A stretch of 64,000 nucleotides of DNA from Marinobacter psychrophilus (GCF_001043175.1 NZ_CP011494.1:186001-250000), one strand, 5' to 3'; shown: positions 48,285 through 57,525, numbered from the stretch's first letter. Program-made: numbers and translations. Notes: generated by a model not told the origin, from the sequence alone.

Positions 48285-49157
48285 ATGACCACGACCAATC
48301 CAACCGTTCAGCATTTTTTTGACGAGCCTACCAATACTTTCAGCTACGTGGTGCAAGACCCTGCGTCCAACGCCTGTGCCATCATCGACTCGGTACTGGA
48401 TTTCGATTACGCCGCTGGCAGCACCAGCACGGCCAGTGCAGACGCTATCATTGCTTACGTGCACAAGCACAGTTTACAGGTGGCGTGGATTCTGGAAACT
48501 CACGTGCACGCAGACCACTTATCGGCGGCACCTTATCTGCACGAGCAGTTGGGCGGGCAAACCGGCATTGGCGCACATATTTGTCAGGTGCAGGAGATTT
48601 TCGGCAAGGCGTTTAACGCCGGATCGGAATTCGCCCGCGATGGCAGTCAGTTCGACAGGCTGTTTAAAGACAACGACAGCTTCGCTATTGGTGGGTTACA
48701 GGCTCAGGTCATGCACACACCCGGCCACACACCCGCGTGCCTGACCTATGTTGTCGGCAATGCGGCGTTTGTAGGGGACACGTTGTTTATGCCTGACTAC
48801 GGTACGGCGCGCTGTGATTTTCCCGGTGGCGATGCCCATGTACTGTATCGCTCAATCCGCCGGGTTCTGGCTTTGCCAGACACAACCCGTCTGTTCCTGT
48901 GCCACGATTACAAGGCGCCCGGCCGGGACAGCTACGCCCATGAAACAACGGTTGCGGAGCAACGCGAGTCCAACATTCACGTGCACGACGGAGTCAGCGA
49001 AGACGACTTCGCAACGATGCGCAATGAACGTGACGCCACCCTGGACATGCCACGGCTGATTCTGCCTTCGGTGCAGATTAACATGCGCGCCGGCGAGTTT
49101 CCGCCAGCGGAAGACAACGGCCAAGTCTACGTGAAAATTCCTTTAAATCTGTTCTGA
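48285..49157 (+). CDS. MBL-fold hydrolase, persulfide dioxygenase-like
   Basis: A 290-residue metallo-beta-lactamase-fold protein. The metal motif is THVHADHLSA, with further ligands in HTPGHTPACL, VGDTLFMPDYGTARCDFPGG and LCHDYKAPGR. This set fits the persulfide dioxygenase / Blh group (glyoxalase II-like) rather than glyoxalase II proper. It would oxidise glutathione persulfide to sulfite. The ATG at 48285 has an AAGGAG site 7 nt upstream. A SulP transporter follows 7 nt after its stop, consistent with export or uptake of sulfur oxyanions. Confidence 0.82.
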   Translation: MTTTNPTVQHFFDEPTNTFSYVVQDPASNACAIIDSVLDFDYAAGSTSTASADAIIAYVHKHSLQVAWILETHVHADHLSAAPYLHEQLGGQTGIGAHICQVQEIFGKAFNAGSEFARDGSQFDRLFKDNDSFAIGGLQAQVMHTPGHTPACLTYVVGNAAFVGDTLFMPDYGTARCDFPGGDAHVLYRSIRRVLALPDTTRLFLCHDYKAPGRDSYAHETTVAEQRESNIHVHDGVSEDDFATMRNERDATLDMPRLILPSVQINMRAGEFPPAEDNGQVYVKIPLNLF

Positions 49158-49164
49158 GCCGCTG

Positions 49165-50892
49165 ATGAACCTATCTCGTTACCTGCCCGTATTACAATGG
49201 AGCTGGCGGTATAACCGCCAGCAAGCGGGCAGCGATCTGGTTGCTGCGCTAATCGTGACGGTGATGCTGATACCGCAATCATTGGCATATGCTTTGTTGG
49301 CAGGCCTTCCCGCTCAAATCGGGCTGTACGCGAGCATATTGCCGCTGGTTGTATACGCTTTGTTCGGTACCAGCCGCACCTTGTCGGTGGGACCTGTCGC
49401 GGTCGCGTCACTGATGACGGCGGCGGCGCTCGCGCCTTTGGCGCAGGCAGGCAGTGCCGAGTATATAGTGGGTGCCGTGGTATTAGCGCTGATGTCCGGG
49501 TTGATGCTGGTACTGATGGGCGTGTTACGTCTGGGGTTTTTGGCCAATTTTCTTAGCCATCCGGTTATCTCGGGCTTTATTACGGCTTCCGGCATTGTCA
49601 TCGCGGCGAGCCAACTTAAGCACGTATTTGGTATAACCGGGTCGGGCCATAACCTGTTTGATATAGGTCGTTCGCTTTGGGCATCGGCGAGTAGCATCAA
49701 TTTGGCCACCTTGGCCGTTGGTGTGAGTACTTTGGTGTTTTTGGTGTTGGCGCGTACTCGCCTTAAACCTGGCTTGTTGGCGTTAGGAGTGGCGCCGCAG
49801 ATGGCCGATGTAGCGACCAAAACAGCGCCTATACTGGCGGTAGTGTTGACGACTCTGGCGGCCTGGTTCTGGCAATTGCAGCTTCAGGGCGTAAAGCTGG
49901 TGGGGCATGTTCCCTCTGGGTTGCCACAGTTAACTTGGCCACAGGCTGACTGGGCGCTTTGGCAGCAGTTAGCGGTGAGCGCATTGCTGATCAGCGTGGT
50001 GGGATTTGTGGAGTCGATATCGGTGGGCCAGACACTGGCGGCTAAACGCCGCCAACGGATTGACCCTGACCAGGAACTGATCGGACTGGGCGCGGCGAAC
50101 CTCGGTTCGGGTATTTCCGGTGGTATGCCGGTAACCGGCGGGTTTTCCCGCTCGGTGGTGAATTTTGACGCCGGTGCCGAAACGCCGGCGGCGGGCATCT
50201 ATACGGCGGTGGGCATTGCAGTAGCGACCCTGTTTCTGACTCCGGCTATTGCCTGGTTGCCGCAGGCCACGCTGGCGGCAACGATTATAGTGGCGGTGTC
50301 TACGTTGATTGATATTCCGGCACTGCGCCGCACCTTGCGCTATTCACGCACGGATTTCGGTGCGATGCTGGCCACCATTGTGCTTACTCTAGGGCACAGC
50401 GTAGAGGCCGGTATTATCACCGGGGTGGCTTTGTCTCTGGGGCTTTTTTTATATCGTACCAGCCGGCCCCACTGTGCCGTGGTTGGACGGGTGCCAGGCA
50501 GCGAGCATTTCCGTAATGTGCTACGCCATAAAGTAGACGTATGTCCAACGGTGACATTTTTGCGGGTAGACGAGAGCCTGTATTTTGCCAACGCCCGATT
50601 CCTGGAAGAAACGGTGCTAGACATTGTGACCAGCGAACCACAGCTGACAGATTTGGTGTTGGTCTGCCCGGCAGTGAATTTGGTGGATGCATCGGCGCTT
50701 GAAAGCCTGGAGGCGATTAATGAACGCCTGAAAGATGCTGGTGTACGCTTACATATGTCAGATGTGAAGGGGCCGGTGATGGACCGGCTGAAACGCACGG
50801 AGTTTTGTCAGCACTTGAGTGGTGACGTGTTTTTGAGCGCCCACGAAGGCTGGAAAGCGCTGGTAACGGGCGCCAAAAACGATGATTTATAG
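49165..50892 (+). CDS. SulP-family anion transporter with STAS domain
   Basis: A 575-residue transporter. The membrane part (about 1-420) starts with DLVAALIVTVMLIPQSLAYALLAGLP, the SulP signature region, and includes NLGSGISGGMPVTGGFSRSVVN. A cytoplasmic STAS domain occupies about 445-555, with VCPAVNLVDASALESLE. It is in an operon with the persulfide-dioxygenase-like gene, so sulfate or sulfite is the likely ion; bicarbonate is an alternative for this family. Confidence 0.88.
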   Translation: MNLSRYLPVLQWSWRYNRQQAGSDLVAALIVTVMLIPQSLAYALLAGLPAQIGLYASILPLVVYALFGTSRTLSVGPVAVASLMTAAALAPLAQAGSAEYIVGAVVLALMSGLMLVLMGVLRLGFLANFLSHPVISGFITASGIVIAASQLKHVFGITGSGHNLFDIGRSLWASASSINLATLAVGVSTLVFLVLARTRLKPGLLALGVAPQMADVATKTAPILAVVLTTLAAWFWQLQLQGVKLVGHVPSGLPQLTWPQADWALWQQLAVSALLISVVGFVESISVGQTLAAKRRQRIDPDQELIGLGAANLGSGISGGMPVTGGFSRSVVNFDAGAETPAAGIYTAVGIAVATLFLTPAIAWLPQATLAATIIVAVSTLIDIPALRRTLRYSRTDFGAMLATIVLTLGHSVEAGIITGVALSLGLFLYRTSRPHCAVVGRVPGSEHFRNVLRHKVDVCPTVTFLRVDESLYFANARFLEETVLDIVTSEPQLTDLVLVCPAVNLVDASALESLEAINERLKDAGVRLHMSDVKGPVMDRLKRTEFCQHLSGDVFLSAHEGWKALVTGAKNDDL

Positions 50893-50954
50893 CCGATAGA
50901 AATCAGCACGGCGGGTGTCCCGATCGCTGCTGACTACGCAGACGGGCCAGACAT

Positions 50955-51614
50955 ATGGGCATGACCGAAAACTTGCTTTCTACGACCCAATGGGTGATTA
51001 CGGCCCTTCTGTTCGCCGTTATTTTGCTGGCGGCTGTGCGCAGTGTTGATTGGCATAAGTTACGGCAAGACACCTCGTTGCAGCACACCTTTTTTGGCGC
51101 TGCCGTTGCGCTTGGGTTTTTGTGGCAGTTGCGCGCCGGTATATCACCGGGGCTGTCCATTCACGTTTTCGGCATAACCCTTGTTACGCTGATGTTAGGC
51201 TGGGGCCTGGCGGTATTGGCTGGCTTGCTGGCACTGGTGATTATGGTGATTACTGGCCGTGAACCGCTGATCATGTTTGCGGCCAATGGCCTGATAACAG
51301 TGATGGTGCCGGCGCTGATCAGTTACGCCATCATGCTGTGGGAGCGCCATCGTGATTTTAATAATTTCTTTGCTTATATTTTTGTCTGCGGATTTTTTGG
51401 TTCGGCCATTGCAGTGGCTGTAGCGGGTGTGGTGATGTGCCTGATGCTATGGACCAGTGGCGTATACACTTTCGCCGAACTGGTGCATGAGTATCTTAGC
51501 TATCTTCCGCTGTTCATGATTCCGGAGGGCTTTGCCAATGGTGCGTTTGTAACCGGGATGATGGTGTTTAACCCAGACCGCCTGACCACCCTGGATCAGC
51601 GTCGTTACCGCTAA
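50955..51614 (+). CDS. CbiM-like energy-coupling-factor permease
   Basis: A 219-residue membrane protein with about six hydrophobic segments, related to CbiM/NikM-type S components. LSIHVFGITLVTLMLGWGLAVLAG and the C-terminal LFMIPEGFANGAFVTGMMVF fit the family. It lacks the N-terminal Met-His-Ile that coordinates metal in CbiM, and no CbiN/Q/O genes are nearby, so cobalt or nickel transport should not be assumed. Two in-frame ATGs (50955 and 50961) are possible starts; neither has a strong ribosome-binding site. Confidence 0.75.
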   Translation: MGMTENLLSTTQWVITALLFAVILLAAVRSVDWHKLRQDTSLQHTFFGAAVALGFLWQLRAGISPGLSIHVFGITLVTLMLGWGLAVLAGLLALVIMVITGREPLIMFAANGLITVMVPALISYAIMLWERHRDFNNFFAYIFVCGFFGSAIAVAVAGVVMCLMLWTSGVYTFAELVHEYLSYLPLFMIPEGFANGAFVTGMMVFNPDRLTTLDQRRYR

Positions 51615-51648
51615 ATCGCGGTGAAGCGTTCACAAAGAAAACCTGTGC

Positions 51649-54600
51649 TCAACTGCGCCTTTCTTGCGTTCCCATGAACAGGTCTTGAAGTGCGCAGGGC
51701 TTTCCGAAGAGGTAACCTTGATACGCATCGCAGCCCAAACCTTGAAGCATTGCGCGCTGTGCTTCTGTTTCAACACCTTCGGCGATCACACTTAGGTGCA
51801 TCGCGGTGGCAAGGGTGATTACCGCCTGTGCAATCGCTTGATCGTTGGGGCTATCAATAATATCACTGACAAAGCTTTGGTCGATTTTTAGCTGGTGTAT
51901 TGGTAGCTGCTTAAGATAAAGCAAGGAGGAGTAACCGGTACCGAAATCATCAATGGAAAAGGTAACTCCGTGGCGCTGCAACTCCAACATCTTGGCTTTA
52001 ACGTTCTCGACGTCGCTCGCCAGAAGACTTTCGGTAATTTCCAGCTTGAGATTATGCGGTTTGGCGCCCGACGCGTTTAGCGCTTTGAGCACCGTATGAA
52101 CAATATCCTTTTTATTAAACTGCACAACACTGATGTTGACAGCCATCGTCAAATTAGCTTTTGCTGGATCGGAGGCCCATTGGGCCAGAGTTTCGCATGC
52201 CTCGCGTAAAACCCATTCACCAATAGGCACAATAAGGCCGGTTTCTTCCGCTAATGGTATGAACTGTGCAGGAGAAATGAAGCCCTTTGTAGGATGAGCC
52301 CAACGCAGAAGTGCTTCAACTCCGATCAGTTGCTCGTGCTGGTCAACCTGTTTTTGGTAGTAAAGCTGAAACTGATTATTCCGAAGAGCTTCATACAGGT
52401 CTTGCCGCATCGCTGCACGTAAACTAGCTACAACTTGCATTTGTGGATCAAAAAAATGCACGCTACTACGGTCGGCTGCTTTGGCTTTGTACAAAGCCAT
52501 ATCCGCTTGTTTGAACAAGTCCTCAAGCGGTGAAAGGTTACTATTGAACGTGGTTACGCCAATACTTGCCGATCCGTTGTAAGGAGAGCCGTCTAAATCA
52601 AATTCCTGCGTCAACTGAGCATTGATTTTTCCAGCTGTGGCTTCAACCTCAACGGCCGCTTCATTCCGATCGGAACTGAGTCCTTCGATAAGCACCACAA
52701 ACTCATCACCGCTTAAACGCGAAACCGTATCCCCGTGCCCAACTGACTTAATAAGACGTGCTGCGACCTGGCATAGCAACAGGTCGCCTTTGGTGTGACC
52801 TAAGCTATCGTTAAGGCTCTTAAAATTATCCAGGTCCAGAAATAACAGAGCAGCGTGGTGATTTTGCCGAGTACAATTCGCAATAACCTGCTGCAGCCGG
52901 TCTATAAGCAAGCGGCGGTTAGGCAGTAGCGTCAACGGATCATAAAACGCCAACTGACGTATCTCGTCTTCACGCTTCTTGCGTTGGGTGACATCCCTTA
53001 CAATACCAATAAAGTTAATATCGCCCAATTGCTGTACTTCGGTCGTTCCGACTTCGATGGGAAAAACAGTGCCATCTTTATTCAGCGCTTTGAACTCTTG
53101 ATAGCGGGGGATATCGTTTTCTGTGCTACCAAGCGTATAGTTTGATATATAGTTATTGAGTGCCTCTCGGTACGGTGTATGTATTAACACATTTGCGTCT
53201 AGACCTATCACCTCGTCGCGCCCGTATCCAAAAATGCATTCGGCACCATGGTTGAACGTGCGAATTATTCTTTCGTTGCTAATAGTGACGACGCCGTCTT
53301 TCATGTTCTCAACAATCGCGTGCATCTGTTTTGATTGTTCATCAAGTTTTTGTCGCGCCGTTACTCGATCATTAATGTCAAAATGTGTGCCTAGTAACCA
53401 TTCTGCTTTGCTATCTTCAGTGCTGGATAATATTCGACCACGAGTATTTATCCAAACCCACTCGCCATTCTTATGTTTCATTCGAATATCCGCTTCGTAT
53501 GCGGGTATTTGCCCCGTGGCGTACTTGTCCAAAGCTGAAGTGCAGTAGGCGAGATCTTCTGGGTGAGTTAGGTTTTCCCAGGTTCTACGGTCCGTCGGCA
53601 TTAACTCATAGAGTTCGTAACCCAGTAAATGTGCCCATTTCTCGTTGATTGTAAGTTCGCCACTCTGCAGGTTAAGCCGCCATGTGCCAATGTTGTTAGC
53701 GTCAATCACCGACTTGAGCAAGTATTCATTATAGCTGATCAAATCTGCATCACGTTTTTCTTTTGTAATGTCAGTCTCGATAGCAATGTAGCCTTTAAAT
53801 TTTCCGTCATCATCCCAGAGAGGATCACAAGCAATTCTGACCCAGTAAGGTGTACCAGATTTTGTATAGTTAAGCACATCAACATTGTAATTTTCACGGC
53901 TGGCTGCGGCTTTACGCATTGCTTCTACAGTGGCTGGATCAGTGTCTTTTCCATGAAGTAGGGCGCCAGGCTGGATCCCGATCATTTCATCCGAACTGTG
54001 ACCCGTAATTTCACTATAAGATTCGTTAATCCATAAAATAAAGCCGCTTTGATCCGTTATAACGACACCGTTTGTGGTTTTTTTGACCACATCTGAAAGG
54101 CGGCTAAGCTCGGCACTATTCAAGGTTTGCTCCGTCGTATTGCGGATAACAACCAGCACTTCATTCTGATCAATCTTTACATAGCGCGCTTCAAATGACG
54201 CACTCTTCGCGAGGGTATAATTGTGCTGAATCACTTCTTTAGAGCTGAACGCCTTTTGCACATTCATTGTAAGCTGCACACCTAGTTCACCAGGTAGCAC
54301 TTCTTCAATGGTTTGCCCCAATACCTTGTGCCTCGGTTGTAGCAGGTCTGGATGTTCGTTGCACGCCAGAAAACGAAAGTGGCGATCGATCACAAACACC
54401 ATATCAGGCATAGCCGCGAGTATAGATGACGCTCTGATCGTGCTGGCGGCCAACCTTTGCTGAGATTCATCAGCTTGACCGATGCGAGCAATTTCGTGCT
54501 CAACCATATCCGCAAAGTCACGCAGCGCTTGCTCTTGATCGTCAGAAAAATAGCGAGGTGAGGGATCAAAGATACACAAGGTTCCGATCGGTAGACCACC

Positions 54601-54963
54601 TGAATCCCGCACCGGCGCACCGGCGTAGAAACGTATGTGTGGAGCACTTGTTACTAATGGATTCGTAGAAAAACGTGCATCCTGAAGCGCATCTGTAACG
54701 GTAAGGATCCCACGACCCAATATTGCGTGGCCGCAAAAAGAAATATCGCGACCCAGCTGGTTTTCCTTCAGACCTACTCTGGACTTAAACCATTGCCTGT
54801 CTTTGTCCACCAAAGACAGCAAGCAAGTCTCAACATCGAAATAGCGCGCGGCTAGGCGAGTGATGCGATCAAAACGTTCCTCCGGTGGCGTATCAAGAAG
54901 TCCTGTACTCTGCAGTGCGCGCAAGCGCTCAGACTCATTAACAGGAAAGGCAGGTGCGCTCAC
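51649..54963 (-). CDS. GAF-PAS-GGDEF-EAL c-di-GMP signalling protein
   Basis: A 1104-residue cytoplasmic protein. An N-terminal GAF domain (about 20-165) is followed by four PAS/PAC units (about 175-660), a GGDEF domain (about 670-835) and an EAL domain (about 845-1095). The GGDEF active site reads RLSGDEFVVL near 750, with Ser in the first Gly position, so cyclase activity may be altered, although S/GGDEF variants can be active. The EAL domain looks intact: GVEALLRW near 881, DDFGTGYSSL and a C-terminal YQGYLFGKP. It probably breaks down c-di-GMP in response to a small ligand or redox signal. The start is GTG at 54963 with GGAGG upstream. There is no membrane segment. Confidence 0.9.
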   Translation of the reverse strand: MSAPAFPVNESERLRALQSTGLLDTPPEERFDRITRLAARYFDVETCLLSLVDKDRQWFKSRVGLKENQLGRDISFCGHAILGRGILTVTDALQDARFSTNPLVTSAPHIRFYAGAPVRDSGGLPIGTLCIFDPSPRYFSDDQEQALRDFADMVEHEIARIGQADESQQRLAASTIRASSILAAMPDMVFVIDRHFRFLACNEHPDLLQPRHKVLGQTIEEVLPGELGVQLTMNVQKAFSSKEVIQHNYTLAKSASFEARYVKIDQNEVLVVIRNTTEQTLNSAELSRLSDVVKKTTNGVVITDQSGFILWINESYSEITGHSSDEMIGIQPGALLHGKDTDPATVEAMRKAAASRENYNVDVLNYTKSGTPYWVRIACDPLWDDDGKFKGYIAIETDITKEKRDADLISYNEYLLKSVIDANNIGTWRLNLQSGELTINEKWAHLLGYELYELMPTDRRTWENLTHPEDLAYCTSALDKYATGQIPAYEADIRMKHKNGEWVWINTRGRILSSTEDSKAEWLLGTHFDINDRVTARQKLDEQSKQMHAIVENMKDGVVTISNERIIRTFNHGAECIFGYGRDEVIGLDANVLIHTPYREALNNYISNYTLGSTENDIPRYQEFKALNKDGTVFPIEVGTTEVQQLGDINFIGIVRDVTQRKKREDEIRQLAFYDPLTLLPNRRLLIDRLQQVIANCTRQNHHAALLFLDLDNFKSLNDSLGHTKGDLLLCQVAARLIKSVGHGDTVSRLSGDEFVVLIEGLSSDRNEAAVEVEATAGKINAQLTQEFDLDGSPYNGSASIGVTTFNSNLSPLEDLFKQADMALYKAKAADRSSVHFFDPQMQVVASLRAAMRQDLYEALRNNQFQLYYQKQVDQHEQLIGVEALLRWAHPTKGFISPAQFIPLAEETGLIVPIGEWVLREACETLAQWASDPAKANLTMAVNISVVQFNKKDIVHTVLKALNASGAKPHNLKLEITESLLASDVENVKAKMLELQRHGVTFSIDDFGTGYSSLLYLKQLPIHQLKIDQSFVSDIIDSPNDQAIAQAVITLATAMHLSVIAEGVETEAQRAMLQGLGCDAYQGYLFGKPCALQDLFMGTQERRS

Positions 54964-55322
54964 AAGGCCTCCAAAGGTTATTCTGGTTCTTGAGAAAGAA
55001 TCACGAGGCTCACCAAAAAAGTGAGACTGAGATCGCGCTATTTACCTTTAAATCTTATTGGCATAAAACGTATACGTACTTACACGCATGATGGTTCTGG
55101 ATCGGAAACGACGGCCTGTTCAGAGCCTGGAGCATGGCGATGCATCGTCAAGAACGTGATGAGGGCGGTTGCCACAACGACAATCCTGATGCGTGCTCCA
55201 TAAATCATCGACCAATTTCTTGACAACATTGTATAAGGGCTAGCACAAGCGGTTTACCTGGAATGCGACTAATGGATGTTGAACCGTCGTCGCGGTAAGG
55301 AGTGTAGAGAGAAAGCCCGTGC
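54964..55322. other. 359-nt intergenic region upstream of the GGDEF-EAL gene
   Basis: No gene is supported here. Two small hairpins lie close to the start of the GGDEF-EAL gene: TTCTT/AAGAA at 54987-55000 and CTCAC/GTGAG at 55009-55025. Its far end (from 55309) shares 20 of 25 bases with the sequence at 51635-51659, so the GGDEF-EAL gene is bracketed by a direct repeat. I found no further structure. Confidence 0.5.
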
Positions 55323-55856
55323 TCAGTTGCGCCAGTGGGAGTGCTTCTGCAACTTGCGTTGAAGTGTCCGGCGATGCATGTGCAACGCTCTTGCCGTGGC
55401 GGATATGTTGCCGTCGTGCTCGTTGAGAACGCGCTGTATGTGTTCGCGCTCCATTTCCTCCACTGAAGGCGGTTCCGAGCGCACCTCAGGTGCTTTGCTC
55501 AAGAACCCAAAACCGGCGATCAGCTGGTTCACCGTTACCGGTTTGCACAAACAATTCACGGCGCCGCGGCGCATTGCCTCAACCGAGGTTGCAATACTGC
55601 CGTAACCGGTTAACACAAGAACAGCCAGGTCCGGCTTGCAACTCAGCAACTCAGGCAGCAACTGCAACCCACTTTCGCCAGCTAGGTTAAGGTCTAGAAC
55701 GCAGTGACTGAAATGGTGGTCGGCAAGCGCTGCGATTGCTTGTTGGGCCGTTTGTGCGGTTGTGGCTTCGATATTCTGGCGCGACAGTGAGCGTTGCAGA
55801 ACCTGTAAAAACGCTTCGTCGTCGTCAATTAATAACCACAGTGGCTGGTTGCTCAT
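55323..55856 (-). CDS. regA: RegA/PrrA/RoxR-family redox response regulator
   Basis: A 177-residue response regulator. The receiver (1-115) has LLIDDDEAFL, the phospho-acceptor Asp in CVLDLNLAGESGL and the conserved Lys in CLCKPVTVNQL. The C-terminal Fis-type helix-turn-helix reads NISATARALHMHRRTLQRKL, highly characteristic of RegA/ActR/RoxR. These regulators control respiration and redox genes. I chose the ATG at 55856 (MSNQPLWLLIDDD) because it gives the family length. It follows regB by 22 nt. Confidence 0.9.
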   Translation of the reverse strand: MSNQPLWLLIDDDEAFLQVLQRSLSRQNIEATTAQTAQQAIAALADHHFSHCVLDLNLAGESGLQLLPELLSCKPDLAVLVLTGYGSIATSVEAMRRGAVNCLCKPVTVNQLIAGFGFLSKAPEVRSEPPSVEEMEREHIQRVLNEHDGNISATARALHMHRRTLQRKLQKHSHWRN

Positions 55857-55878
55857 GACGGCTGACCCATCCGGTTGT

Positions 55879-57180
55879 TCATAAAGAATACTCCGCGGCC
55901 GGCAACTCAATGATCATGGTGGTGCCGCGTCCGTTGGCGTCGTTTGGGCGCGCCTTCAGCTTGCCACCAAGGCGGCCGATAGTGGCGTTTGACAAAAATA
56001 ACCCAACGCCCATGCCGGTTTCTGAATTTACGATATTGGCGCCGGGTGAGTCCAGCAGCGCCGATGCCAAGCCGGCACCCTGATCTTCCACAATGATTTC
56101 TACGCAGTCTACGCCGGGGGCTTTTGCGCTGACGGCAACCCACTGCGGGCTGGCAGTAATGGCATTGGCCAGCAGGTTTAGCACGGCCTGGTCCAGAGTG
56201 GCATCTACCTGCACGTTAAATGGCGGAAACGGTCGTTGCCAGTGTATGTTTGCTTCTGGCCAGAGCAAGGTTGTGGATTCCTGCAGGCGTTGCAGCCACA
56301 GCTCCAGGCTCAGAGTTTCCAGCTGCGACAGTTTGGCCTGCATGGCGGAGGCAGATAGCTGTCGCAAATGTTGGCTGCACAGCGCCAGCTGTGATGACAT
56401 CAGTTCCAGGTCGGCATTGATATCAGCGTCGGGTGGCAGGGTCTTAAGCTCTTCTACTAGCAGTGATAGCGTGTTCATTGGAGTACCCAAGCGGTGGGCA
56501 ATAGCGGCGGATGACAGCCCCAGTGAAATAATCTGTTCATCCCGCAGGCGCGTTTCTCGGCTTTGGGATAACCGCAGTTGTTGGCCTCGTAACTGGTGCG
56601 CCAAGGTGCCGACTGCCAGCACCAGAATAACCGCGGTCAGCACGAACGTGACCCACATGCCTATTAGGTGCAGCTGGGCCAGGTTTGCACCGTGATTGTG
56701 GGCCATGGCAGAGATGGCGCCGGAGCGAGTGGCAAAGATAGTGTCTGAACTGATGGGCTGGTGCCACAGCATTAGCAGGGTGTATATCAACACACTGCCT
56801 ATCGTCAGGCCAATGGCGTGATTCAGGGGCACCAATACCAGGGCGATAGCCAGTGGCAACAAGAGTAATGATACCAATGGGTTGGTGTAGCCCCCGGTGT
56901 TATAAAGCCAGCAGCCTATCAACAACAGATCGAGCCCAAGTGTCATGGTGGCCGGCAGTATGGATTGAGGCGGGCGCCGGGTGAACCAAAGCCAGGCCAG
57001 AGTCGCCAGCACGCCATAGGCCAGACATAGCAGCAGGGCCTCGGCTCGGTGGCTCAAGGTTATAAAAGTTTCGGTGACCGCAATGGCCAGTAACATGATG
57101 GTCACTATAGCCAGGCGCATACCCAGCAAATAGCGGGCGGCACCTTGAAATCCAGTTTGGGAGAGTGTCAGCCATTCCAT
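55879..57180 (-). CDS. regB: RegB/PrrB/RoxS-family redox sensor kinase
   Basis: A 433-residue membrane sensor kinase with six hydrophobic segments in the first ~190 residues. Two RegB hallmarks are visible: the quinone-binding type motif GGYTNP in the membrane region (near residue 96), and the H-box AIAHRLGTPMNTLS with LGTP, typical of this family. The ATPase part has LLANAITASP and VEDQGAGL. It is in an operon with the regulator. It presumably senses the quinone pool. It is divergent from the copper receptor across 345 nt, so the receptor is a candidate target. Confidence 0.9.
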   Translation of the reverse strand: MEWLTLSQTGFQGAARYLLGMRLAIVTIMLLAIAVTETFITLSHRAEALLLCLAYGVLATLAWLWFTRRPPQSILPATMTLGLDLLLIGCWLYNTGGYTNPLVSLLLLPLAIALVLVPLNHAIGLTIGSVLIYTLLMLWHQPISSDTIFATRSGAISAMAHNHGANLAQLHLIGMWVTFVLTAVILVLAVGTLAHQLRGQQLRLSQSRETRLRDEQIISLGLSSAAIAHRLGTPMNTLSLLVEELKTLPPDADINADLELMSSQLALCSQHLRQLSASAMQAKLSQLETLSLELWLQRLQESTTLLWPEANIHWQRPFPPFNVQVDATLDQAVLNLLANAITASPQWVAVSAKAPGVDCVEIIVEDQGAGLASALLDSPGANIVNSETGMGVGLFLSNATIGRLGGKLKARPNDANGRGTTMIIELPAAEYSL

Positions 57181-57323
57181 AGGGCGTTGGTTACCAGTTA
57201 GCGCGTGAAGTCAGTCTTGGCGGTAGCATACCAGAGCCTGGGTGAGCAGATCGCCTGCCAGTTTTCGCCGCGGTGTCATCGCAGCTCTTGTGGATTTCGA
57301 TCTGATTTCTTCTAGGTGGTTCT

Positions 57324-57464
57324 AAGATGTAGTCGAAGGCTCAGGAATAGTGCCTGGCCCTCTGCTGCATCTTCAGCCCGAAGGTGGCAACCCCGCCGAC
57401 GTTAGCCGCTTCACCCAAAAGAGTTACCTCTTTCGAGCTGCGGCAACGTGCCACAGGCGGGCTG
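57324..57464 (+). ncRNA. Structured leader RNA upstream of the copper receptor (unrecognised class)
   Basis: Two abutting stem-loops can be drawn. The first closes with AAGATGTAG (57324-57332) and CTGCATCTT (57365-57373), nine pairs including one G-U, and has an inner CAGG/CCTG hairpin (57342-57345, 57353-57356). The second starts at the very next base: CAGCCCG/CGGGCTG (57374-57380, 57458-57464), then GTGGC/GCCAC, ACGTT/AACGT, GCCGC/GCGGC and a terminal AAAGAG/CTCTTT hairpin (57418-57423, 57428-57433): 28 nested pairs interrupted by a 10-nt 5' bulge. It ends 61 nt before the receptor ATG. The core lacks cobalamin-riboswitch signatures. I do not recognise the class. Direction is assumed from the downstream gene; the rest of the gap (57181-57323) shows nothing. 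Confidence 0.55.
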
Positions 57465-57525
57465 GCGCGCAGATGGTTACCATTGGCCGTCAATTTTCAA
57501 CGCGTGCTGATGTGAAGGACGAAAA

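Noticed and set aside
50955..51614. Naming the permease cbiM and linking it to the B12 genes
   Set aside because: It lacks the MHI start, has no ECF partners and is 30 kb away from the B12 operon.
57324..57464. A cobalamin riboswitch ahead of the copper receptor
   Set aside because: A CAGGA-like piece resembles the B12 box, but the CCCCCGCAAC core and the other conserved pieces seen at 7281-7298 are missing, and the order is wrong.
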